58,000 bases of DNA, taken from Actinokineospora terrae. Its GTDB lineage: Bacteria > Actinomycetota > Actinomycetes > Mycobacteriales > Pseudonocardiaceae. The stretch lies in NCBI RefSeq assembly GCF_900111175.1, contig NZ_FOGI01000003.1, positions 494,856 to 552,855 of the forward strand. The letters run 5' to 3'. The notes beneath the pieces were generated by a model. It was not told the origin of the DNA. It ran no database searches and saw nothing but the letters and a program-made list of their open reading frames with translations. Positions 51,595 through 58,000 of the stretch are shown piece by piece. Numbering within the stretch: the stretch's first letter is position 1; each line of letters starts with the position of its first letter. Made by a program: the position numbers and the translations under genes.

Positions 51595-52088
51595 CAGGCG
51601 CTCCTCGTGCTCTCCGGGTAGGCGGCCCGCAGCGCGGCGAGGCCCCGCGCGGTCTGGCTCTTCACGGTGCCCGGTGAACACCCGAGCGTGGCCGCGACCT
51701 CCTCGACCGACAGGTCGGCGACGAACCGCAGCACCAGAACGGCGCGTTGCCCGGGCGGCACCCCCAGTAGAGCCGCCCGGAGAACGTCGCGCTCCGGTGC
51801 CGCGAACTCCCCGCAGACCGGCGTGTCCGGCACCTCGGCGACACTGTGCTCGCGGGCCCGCCCGCGGCGTTTCGTGTCGAGGAAGGTCCTGGTCAGGACC
51901 GTGCGCAGGTACGCGTCGGCGGTCTCCAGCCGAACCTTCGGCCACCGCGCGTAGACCTTCACGAACGACTCCTGGGCCAGTTCCTCCGCCAGTGACCAGT
52001 TCCCGCACAGGGCGTGCGCGATCCGGCGGTAGGTGTCGAAGCGAGCCGAGAAGAACTCGGCGAACTCCTCGTCGCGAACCCGCAGCAC
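51594..52088 (-). CDS. SigE-family ECF RNA polymerase sigma factor (second)
   Basis: A 164-residue ECF sigma factor: region 2 in EEFAEFFSARFDTYRRIAHA, ELAQESFVKVYARWPKV and AYLRTVLTRTFLDTKRR; region 4 in VPPGQRAVLVLRFVADLSVE and VAATLGCSPGTVKSQTARGL. ATG 52088 gives the standard length. It is translationally coupled to its membrane partner. The first such module lies 6 kb away (45581-46069); the two are not identical. Confidence 0.9.
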   Translation of the reverse strand: MLRVRDEEFAEFFSARFDTYRRIAHALCGNWSLAEELAQESFVKVYARWPKVRLETADAYLRTVLTRTFLDTKRRGRAREHSVAEVPDTPVCGEFAAPERDVLRAALLGVPPGQRAVLVLRFVADLSVEEVAATLGCSPGTVKSQTARGLAALRAAYPESTRSA

Positions 52089-52148
52089 CCCGCGCCCTCC
52101 CCCGGTCTCACCCGCACATACGCGGCAACCGGACCGGGGGTTGCACGG

Positions 52149-53939
52149 TCAGCGCCGGTGTCGTCCGTTCGCCAGCCGGGTGTGCTCCTGGACGGTGCCG
52201 AACCGGGCGATGTCGCGGTCGCGGATGAAGCCGAGCCGGTCCGGGGCGTGCATGCGCAGCCTGGTGCGGTTGGTGTCCGGCGGGACGCGGCTCTGGGTGG
52301 CCTTGCTGGTGATCACGACGACCAGGAACGCGACCGGCACGGTGACCAGCGCGGGTTGCAGCAGGAACGACGGTGCCCAGCCGCCGGTGTAGCCGCTGAC
52401 CGTGGTGAGCACGATCGAGGTCAGCACCATGCTGCCGCCGACGACCATGCCCGCGGCCGCCCCGACCCAGGTGATCTTGCGCCACCAGATGCCGAGCAGC
52501 AGCACCGGCGAGAACGTGGACGCGGCCAGCGCGAAGGTCAGCCCGATGCTCAGCGAGATGTCGCTCGGCCGCAGCACCAGCGCCAACGCCAACGGCACCC
52601 CGCCCGCGAGCGCCGTGCCGAACCGGAAGTCGCGCACGCGGCCCTTGAGGATGTCGGTCGACAACACGCCCGCGACGCTCACCACGAGCCCGGACGAGGT
52701 CGACAGGAACGCGGCGAACGCGCCTGCCGCGGTAACCGCGCCGAGGATCTCCCCCAGCGTGTTAGGCGCGATCTTCAGCGGTAGCGCCAACACCGCCGCG
52801 TCAGTCCTACCGGCCACCAACAACTCCGGCGCGTACACCCGGGACAGGGCGCCGATCAGGATCGGGAACACGTAGAACAGGCCCAGCAGCAGCAGCACGT
52901 GCAGCGTCGTGCGGCGCGCGGCCTTGCCGTCCGGGTTCGTGTAGAACCGCACCAGCACGTGCGGCAGCCCCATCGTGCCCAGGAACAGGCCGATGATCAG
53001 CGAGTACGTGGTGAACAGGTCGCCGGTCCCGGTGACCGGCCGCAGCCAGGACGCGTTGTCGAGCACCGCGGGGTGCACCACCGGCGTCTCGCTGCCCGAC
53101 GAGAACCGCAGCTCCGTGCCCTCGTCGACCGGGTGGTCACCCGGGCCCCAGTAGGTCGGACCGGTGACGGCCGTGCCGTGCACCCGGCCGTTCGCCCACA
53201 GCAGCACGCCGTCCTTGACCTGGAGCACCACGTCGGTCTCGACGGTGACCACGGCGTCGCGGGTGAACCGGGGCGGCAGCGGTTCCGACAGCCCGGTCGC
53301 GCCCAGGCCGCTCACCCCGCCCTGGCTGAAGAACAGCACGCACAGGATGAAGGTCGGCGCGGCGATGGCGAACAGCTTGAGCCAGTACTGGAAGGCCTGC
53401 ACCAGCGTCACCGCGCGCATGCCGCCGCCGAAGACGTTCACGATCACCAGCACCGCGACCAGCGCCGACCCGATCCAGCTGGGCACCGAGGGCAGGATCT
53501 GGTGCACGGTCAGCCCGGCGCCCTGGAACTGCGGCACCAGGTAGAGGATCCCGATGAACACCACGGTCGCGGTGGCGAGCCTGCGCAGACCCGCCGACCC
53601 GAGCCGGGCCTCGCAGAAGTCGGGCAGCGTGTAGGCACCGGAGCGGCGCAGCGGCGCGGCGACGAACAGCATCAGCACCAGGTAGCCCGCGGTGAAGCCG
53701 ATCGGGTACCACAGCGCGTCGGCGCCGTCCTTGAGCACGAGCCCGGCGACGCCGAGGAACGACGCCGCCGACAGGTACTCCCCCGACACCGCCGCCGCGT
53801 TGCGCCGCGACCGCACCGTGCGCCGGGCGACCAGGAAGTCCTGGGTGGTGCTGGCCAGCCGGGAACTGCGGAACCCGAGGGAGAAGGTGACCAGGCTGAC
53901 CAGGCCGATCGCCACCACGGCCCACGGGTTCAGCTCCAC
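52149..53939 (-). CDS. Sodium:solute symporter (ActP-like)
   Basis: A 596-residue, about 13-helix transporter of the solute:sodium symporter family, close to the acetate/monocarboxylate permease branch. Conserved features: RNAAAVSGEYLSAASFLGVA near helix 2, FTAGYLVLMLFVAAPLRRSGAYT, the FGGGMRAVTLVQAFQYWLK helix, and a long external insertion (about residues 215-300). It would take up a short organic acid with Na+ or H+. It follows the DUF485-like gene by four bases and is under the LytTR regulator gene. Confidence 0.88.
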   Translation of the reverse strand: MELNPWAVVAIGLVSLVTFSLGFRSSRLASTTQDFLVARRTVRSRRNAAAVSGEYLSAASFLGVAGLVLKDGADALWYPIGFTAGYLVLMLFVAAPLRRSGAYTLPDFCEARLGSAGLRRLATATVVFIGILYLVPQFQGAGLTVHQILPSVPSWIGSALVAVLVIVNVFGGGMRAVTLVQAFQYWLKLFAIAAPTFILCVLFFSQGGVSGLGATGLSEPLPPRFTRDAVVTVETDVVLQVKDGVLLWANGRVHGTAVTGPTYWGPGDHPVDEGTELRFSSGSETPVVHPAVLDNASWLRPVTGTGDLFTTYSLIIGLFLGTMGLPHVLVRFYTNPDGKAARRTTLHVLLLLGLFYVFPILIGALSRVYAPELLVAGRTDAAVLALPLKIAPNTLGEILGAVTAAGAFAAFLSTSSGLVVSVAGVLSTDILKGRVRDFRFGTALAGGVPLALALVLRPSDISLSIGLTFALAASTFSPVLLLGIWWRKITWVGAAAGMVVGGSMVLTSIVLTTVSGYTGGWAPSFLLQPALVTVPVAFLVVVITSKATQSRVPPDTNRTRLRMHAPDRLGFIRDRDIARFGTVQEHTRLANGRHRR

Positions 53940-53943
53940 CGCG

Positions 53944-54330
53944 TCACTTCTCGACCATGTCGACGAAGTCGCGCTCGTTGCGCTCGGCCACCAGGTTGTA
54001 CCAGTAGCCGATGGCGAACAGGACCGGGAACGGCAGCACGCCCAGCAGCAGCCAGGGCAGCGAGACGCCTGCGAACTCCACGTCGGAGAGCTCGGGGAAC
54101 AGGTAGAAGGCCAGCGGCAGCGCGCCGAAGAGCAGCATGGTGCCGATCGCGAACTTCACCGCGTCCTTGAACTGGGTGCGGATGAACGAGCGGACGACCT
54201 CCTCGGCCCAGCTGGTCTGCTCCTCCAGCTCGACCACGGTGCGCAGCACGGTGACCGGCGCGCGCGAGTCGGCGAGGACGACCTTCTTGCGCCGGGGTCT
54301 CGGCGCGGGTGAGTCGCCGGGCCCGTTCAC
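53944..54330 (-). CDS. DUF485-like small membrane protein
   Basis: A 128-residue protein with a basic N-terminus (RPRRKKVVLAD), then two helices (FAIGTMLLFGALPLAFYLFP, LPWLLLGVLPFPVLFAIGYW) and the conserved YNLVAERNERDFVD end. It fits DUF485, the small partner usually encoded beside ActP-type symporters. GTG 54330 overlaps the LytTR stop (GTGA), coupling it to the regulator. Confidence 0.75.
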   Translation of the reverse strand: MNGPGDSPAPRPRRKKVVLADSRAPVTVLRTVVELEEQTSWAEEVVRSFIRTQFKDAVKFAIGTMLLFGALPLAFYLFPELSDVEFAGVSLPWLLLGVLPFPVLFAIGYWYNLVAERNERDFVDMVEK

Positions 54331-55136
54331 GCGCCGCCGCCCCGGACGAGCCGGTCCTTGAGCTCGCGGGTGTGCCTGCGGCTGACCGGCAGCACCTTCT
54401 CCTCGTGCCCGATCACCACCGAGTAGCCCGACCCGCCCATCCGCAGCTCGGTGATCAGCGAGATCGGCACCAGGTAGGAGCGGTGGATGCGCACGAACCC
54501 GGCCTTCTCCCAGCGCTCCTCCAGCTGCGCGAGCGGGATGCGCACCAGGTGCGAGCCGTCGGAGGTGTAGAGCCTGGCGTAGTCGCCCTGCGCCTCGACC
54601 CAGCGCACCGACGCCCGCGACACCAGCTTCGTGGTGCCCGCCAGCTCGACCGGGATGACCTCGTCGTCGCGCTGCTCGGGCACCGGGTTCTGGCTGCCGC
54701 CGCCGTTCTGGTGGATCTTGGCGAGCACCCGCTCCATGGCCTTGTCGATGCGCGGCTGCTCGGCGGGCTTGAGCAGGTAGTCGACCGCGCCCAGCTCGAA
54801 CGCCGCGACCGCCTCGTGGCTGTGCGCGGTGACGAACACCAGGATCGGCGCGGGCTTGAACCCGGCCAGGACCTTGGCCAGCTCCATGCCGGTCAACCCG
54901 GGCATGTCGAGGTCGGCGAAGACCGCGTCGACGACCGAGAGGCCCTGGTCCTTGCGGCCTGCCAGCTCCGGGTCGTCGCCGGAGAGCAGCAGCAGCGCCT
55001 CGGTCGCGTCGAACGCGGACAGGACCCGGCGCACGTGCCGGTTGCCGTTGAGCCGCTCGACCAGCACGTCCATGCCCGCCTTCTCGTCGTCGACGGCGAG
55101 GACGACGAGTCCGGGGCTGTTGTTCGCAGTACTCAC
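54327..55136 (-). CDS. LytTR family response regulator
   Basis: A 269-residue regulator. The receiver (about 1-130) has the acidic pair VDDEK at 15-19, phospho-acceptor D75 in VFADLDMPG and the LLKPAEQPRIDKAM end. The LytTR DNA-binding domain spans about 165-265: RWVEAQGDYARLYTSDGSHL, IHRSYLVPISLITEL and SRRHTRELKDRLVRG. It is likely the partner of the LytS-like kinase at 56200-57453, separated by the S49 protease gene. Its close link to the symporter suggests control of that operon. Confidence 0.9.
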   Translation of the reverse strand: MSTANNSPGLVVLAVDDEKAGMDVLVERLNGNRHVRRVLSAFDATEALLLLSGDDPELAGRKDQGLSVVDAVFADLDMPGLTGMELAKVLAGFKPAPILVFVTAHSHEAVAAFELGAVDYLLKPAEQPRIDKAMERVLAKIHQNGGGSQNPVPEQRDDEVIPVELAGTTKLVSRASVRWVEAQGDYARLYTSDGSHLVRIPLAQLEERWEKAGFVRIHRSYLVPISLITELRMGGSGYSVVIGHEEKVLPVSRRHTRELKDRLVRGGGA

Positions 55137-55257
55137 GGGTCAACGCAATCTTGGCGAGTGGTCGGTGGGGGATCCATGGGCGGTGCGCCCGTCCACAGGG
55201 TGAAGCATTCCGCGCGATTGTGACAGGGCCGTCACCGTTCGCGCACCCCCGCCCGCT

Positions 55258-56127
55258 CTAGAGGCCGAACCTGGACCAGGTCGCCCTGGCCTCCAGGGCC
55301 TGCACCGCGGCCAGCACTCTGTCCGAAGTGGACGCCAGCACGGCCGGTCCGCCCGCCAGGCCGAGCCGGGCCAGCAGCGCCCGCTTCGGTTCGGCCACCG
55401 AGATCTCCGCGGTCGGGAACCGCTCGGCGATGACCGAGCGCAGGCTGCCGAGCCCGTCGACCAGACCGAGTTCCAGCGCGCGCCGACCGGTCCAGACCTC
55501 GCCGGAGAACAGGTCGGTGTCGCCGCCGTTGAGCCGGTCGCCCCTGCGCTCGCGCACCCAGCCTGCGAACTGGTCGTGCAGGTCGCCGAGCTGGCCCTCC
55601 AGCCAGTGCACGTCCTCGTCGCGCTCGGGCAGGAACGGGTCGAGCCGCACCTTGCGCGTCCCCGCGGTGTGCACCCTGCGCTCGACGCCGAACCGCTCGA
55701 TCAGCCCCACCAGCCCGAACCCGGACGACACCACCCCGATCGACCCGACCAGCGACGACGAGTGCGCGAAGATCTCGTCACCCGCGCAGGCCAGCAGGCA
55801 CCCACCGGAGGCGGCCACGTCCTCGCAGAAGGCCAGCACCGGCACGCTCTTCTTGGCGGCGAGCTCCCTGACCCGCTCGGAGACCAGCGCGGACTGGGTC
55901 GGCGCGCCACCGGGCGAGTTCACCGCCAACGCGACCGCCACCAGCCGGTCGTGGTCGAACGCCCTGGTCAACGCCGATTCGACGGTGGTCGTGTTGATCG
56001 CCCCCCGGGCGATCGGCGACGGCGACGGGGTGATCACGCCGTGCAGCCGCACCACCGCGACCACCGGTGCGCGGTCCCCGCGCTCGCCGATGCGGGGCAG
56101 CCTCGCCAGCTTCTCGGTCACGCTCAT
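55258..56127 (-). CDS. S49 family peptidase (SppA-like)
   Basis: A 289-residue membrane-associated signal-peptide peptidase-type Ser/Lys protease. The nucleophile is S107 in VAASGGCLLACAGDE and the base is K159 in AGTRKVRLDPF, at the 52-residue spacing of Bacillus SppA (S147/K199). Other motifs: AVNSPGGAPTQSALVSE, SLVGSIGVVSSGFG and WTGRRALELGLVDGLGS. A clear N-terminal membrane helix is absent. It lies between the LytTR and kinase genes and is transcribed in the same direction. Start ATG 56127. Confidence 0.9.
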   Translation of the reverse strand: MSVTEKLARLPRIGERGDRAPVVAVVRLHGVITPSPSPIARGAINTTTVESALTRAFDHDRLVAVALAVNSPGGAPTQSALVSERVRELAAKKSVPVLAFCEDVAASGGCLLACAGDEIFAHSSSLVGSIGVVSSGFGLVGLIERFGVERRVHTAGTRKVRLDPFLPERDEDVHWLEGQLGDLHDQFAGWVRERRGDRLNGGDTDLFSGEVWTGRRALELGLVDGLGSLRSVIAERFPTAEISVAEPKRALLARLGLAGGPAVLASTSDRVLAAVQALEARATWSRFGL

Positions 56128-56199
56128 ACCGCGCAACCCTACGTCCGCCCAGCTGAGAACGGCGTGTGACCAGGCCCGGAGTGTCGCCGGGCCCGGGGG

Positions 56200-57453
56200 T
56201 CACGGCGGGGGGAGGTGACCGTTGGGGCTGTCGTCGTCGGGGTGGTCGTCACCGGCGAAGTTGGGCAGGTCGGGCCGGACCCCGGGGAAGTACTTCGGCA
56301 CCCGCAGGGTCACCTTCATCCCGGCACCCGGCGCGGTCTCGACCATCAGCGCGTAGTCGTCGCCGAACACCTGCCGCATCCGGTAGTTGATGTTGCCGAC
56401 GCCGACGTGCGCCCCGCTCTTGTGCGCGTCCCGCAGGTCCTCGAACAACCGGTCGGCGTCCATCCCGACCCCGTCGTCCTCGATCGTGATCAGCGCCTCG
56501 TTGCCGTTGTCGTGCGCGAACACGCTGACCGTCCCACCCCCCGGCTTCTTCGCGATCCCGTGCCGCACCGCGTTCTCCACCAGCGGTTGCAGCACCAGGA
56601 ACGGCACCACCACCGACTGCACCTCCGGCGCGATCCTGAGCCGGACGCTCAGCCGCTCGCCGTACCGGGCGCACTCGATGGTCAGGTACCGGTCGATGTT
56701 GCTGAGCTCATCGGCGAGGGTCGCGAACATCCCGTTGGACCGGAAGGAATACCGCGTGAAGGCCGCGAAGTCCTGCAACAACTCTCGAGACTGCTCGGGG
56801 TCGGTGCGGATAAGAGAGGAGATGGTGTTGAGCGTGTTGTAGATGAAGTGCGGCGAGATCTGGGCTCTAAGCGCACGCAACTCCGCTTGCGCCAACTGCT
56901 GCTTGGACTCGTCGAGCTTGGCCAGCTCTAACTGGATGCACAGGAACCGCGCGACCTCATCCGCCGCCCGGATCATCCGCTTCCCGTCGACCCCACCGAC
57001 GACGATCAACGCACCCTCGACCTGCCCGTCGATGATCAGCGGCACGATGACGGCGGTCCGCATCGGGCAACTGCCCCGGCGCCTGCACTGCAGGTTCTCG
57101 TGCTGGACGTGCGCCCGGTGCCCCTCCCGCACGGCCTCGACGATCTGCTCCTCGAGATCGGCGTAGTGCTCGTTGGCCTGCCCGTCCCAGGACAGCAACC
57201 GCCCATCACGGTCGGAGATCCCCACGGCGACGCACTTGAGCATCTCCAGCAGATGGGTCGTGGCCTGATCCGCCGCCTGCTCGGTGAGCCCGTTGCGCAG
57301 TTCGGGAGCGGCCTTCGACAGGCGCTGCACGGTGTCCAGGACGGCGTCGTGCACCGAACCCGCCTTGCGCGGCCTGCAGAGGAAGACGAAGAGCCCGAGC
57401 ACGATCAACGTCGCCACAACACCGACGAACGCGCGCTCGGTCAGGAAGTCCAC
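56200..57453 (-). CDS. LytS-like sensor histidine kinase
   Basis: A 417-residue kinase: one N-terminal helix (VGVVATLIVLGLFVFLC), a GAF domain (about 60-185) containing a Cys pair in HENLQCRRRGSCPMRTA (C123 and C129), the His_kinase domain AQISPHFIYNTLNTISS (H202) and a C-terminal HATPase (LVENAVRHGI, DDGVGMDADR, GVGNINYRMRQVFG). The GAF cysteine pair may be a redox or metal sensor. GTG 57453 is chosen because the longer frame to 57762 crosses an inverted repeat and a run of poor coding sequence. It likely phosphorylates the LytTR regulator. Confidence 0.88.
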   Translation of the reverse strand: MDFLTERAFVGVVATLIVLGLFVFLCRPRKAGSVHDAVLDTVQRLSKAAPELRNGLTEQAADQATTHLLEMLKCVAVGISDRDGRLLSWDGQANEHYADLEEQIVEAVREGHRAHVQHENLQCRRRGSCPMRTAVIVPLIIDGQVEGALIVVGGVDGKRMIRAADEVARFLCIQLELAKLDESKQQLAQAELRALRAQISPHFIYNTLNTISSLIRTDPEQSRELLQDFAAFTRYSFRSNGMFATLADELSNIDRYLTIECARYGERLSVRLRIAPEVQSVVVPFLVLQPLVENAVRHGIAKKPGGGTVSVFAHDNGNEALITIEDDGVGMDADRLFEDLRDAHKSGAHVGVGNINYRMRQVFGDDYALMVETAPGAGMKVTLRVPKYFPGVRPDLPNFAGDDHPDDDSPNGHLPPP

Positions 57454-58000
57454 CTGGTCATGCTCCCGGTTGGCCGCAGGGCGGGACAAGGACGGGGTCA
57501 AGGTACCTGGGGGGTGTGCGGCTCTGGGTCTCGGCTTCGTTGGGGCCGGGGACGGCTCGCCTTCGGCATTGCGTTGGGGCGCGAGTTTCGAGCTGTGCTC
57601 GATGGGGTGGACTTGTTTTGCGCGGGGCCCCGACAGCACCCGTGGCAGAACCACAAAGCAGGGGCCGAAAAGCAGGCCCTGCCGCGTGGACGACGCTACG
57701 GGCACTGCTCCCCCACACAAAACAAGTCCACCCCATCGAGCAGTTGGCACCAGCGACTCCAAGGAGCGCGTGGTTGGCCAACGTCTGTGAAGGCCGGGTG
57801 GAGATCATCGTCGCCAAGTCCACCAGCTCGGACCAGCCGCTTCGAGCCGACGATCCTCCAGCGCGGGGACCTGTCCACAACCCCGTCAACCATCCACAGA
57901 CCCCGGCCAAGCCCTATTGACAGATCGTCCTGGTCGATAGGTTCAGAGATGGGGCCCCGGGCCCCGGGAGGGTGGGCCCCCGGAGCAGAGTTGATCTTGA
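57454..58000. other. Noncoding end of the window
   Basis: About 550 bases hold no convincing gene; the open frames on either strand have no family features and read across the inverted repeat. Bases 57454-57595 are likely the kinase leader. A 147-bp inverted-repeat element is at 57596-57742. A weak TTGACA...TAGGTT motif occurs at about 57919-57945, but the spacer is only 15 bases and no gene follows within the window. Confidence 0.5.
57596..57742. repeat. 147-bp element with perfect 24-bp terminal inverted repeats
   Basis: Bases 57596-57619 are the exact reverse complement of 57719-57742, starting TGCTCGATGG and ending CCATCGAGCA. The 99-bp interior is GC-rich with a nested stem (57658-57666 with 57675-57682). 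It is too short to encode a transposase and could be a MITE-like insertion, a REP-type repeat or a large cruciform. No clear target duplication flanks it. Confidence 0.65.

Noticed and set aside
57458..57920. Several open frames on both strands near the end
   Set aside because: They cross the 24-bp inverted repeats and have no recognisable motif or ribosome binding site.

Overview
The window is a high-GC chromosomal segment from an actinomycete, most likely of the Pseudonocardiaceae/Actinosynnemataceae type. Supporting signs are frequent GTG starts, 1- and 4-base stop/start overlaps, a XRE-DUF5753/DUF397 pair, SigE-type sigma factors, an ShbA-like sigma factor, DevRS-like and NarL-type regulators, a split LigD and IdeR-like boxes. 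No tRNA, rRNA or CRISPR array was seen.

Layout. 1-3.1 kb: a group II intron with its reverse transcriptase/maturase lies in or beside a gene whose 3' end encodes the C-terminus of an SCP1.201-like deaminase toxin, followed by an overlapping Imm1 immunity gene. 3.1-9.1 kb: glycosyltransferase, rtcB, AurF-like diiron protein, SDR, secreted glucosaminidase, ShbA-like sigma factor. 9.3-12.7 kb: MazG-like protein, PASTA lipoprotein, a 49-residue membrane protein missed by ordinary ORF length limits, and a NarL-type two-component system. 12.7-20.3 kb: XRE/DUF397 pair, DUF4232 lipoprotein, MFS exporter, DrrAB-like ABC exporter, phosphatase, pheA, macro-domain protein. 20.4-31 kb: coaA, a DevR-like regulator, an acyltransferase, and an overlapping cydA-cydB-cydDC-sensor kinase operon, then a manganese (yybP-ykoY) riboswitch controlling a GDT1-family exporter. 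31-35 kb: tyrosine/homogentisate catabolism (IclR regulator, fumarylacetoacetase, an unknown protein, divergent hmgA). 35-44.7 kb: membrane proteins, DUF2470 protein, CPBP protease, split LigD (ligase and polymerase), DM13 protein, arginine deiminase, DinB/DUF664 protein, ferritin behind IdeR-like boxes. 44.8-52.1 kb: two SigE-type sigma/membrane-partner modules, DUF952, SEC-C protein, P450, DUF4328, rhodanese. 52.1-57.5 kb: sodium/solute symporter with a DUF485-like partner, LytTR regulator, S49 protease and LytS-like kinase. 57.5-58 kb: noncoding, with a 147-bp element bounded by perfect 24-bp inverted repeats.

How the genes work together. The clearest circuit is respiratory: two tandem DevR-type boxes precede cydA, a DevS-like GAF kinase is the last cistron of the cyd operon, and a close DevR homologue lies just beyond it, so the terminal oxidase and its regulator appear to form one unit. 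Immediately divergent is a Mn riboswitch whose expression platform can hide the Shine-Dalgarno of the GDT1 gene. The homogentisate genes share a divergent promoter with a 17-bp palindrome suited to the local IclR protein. The toxin/immunity locus carrying an intron is the most unusual arrangement.
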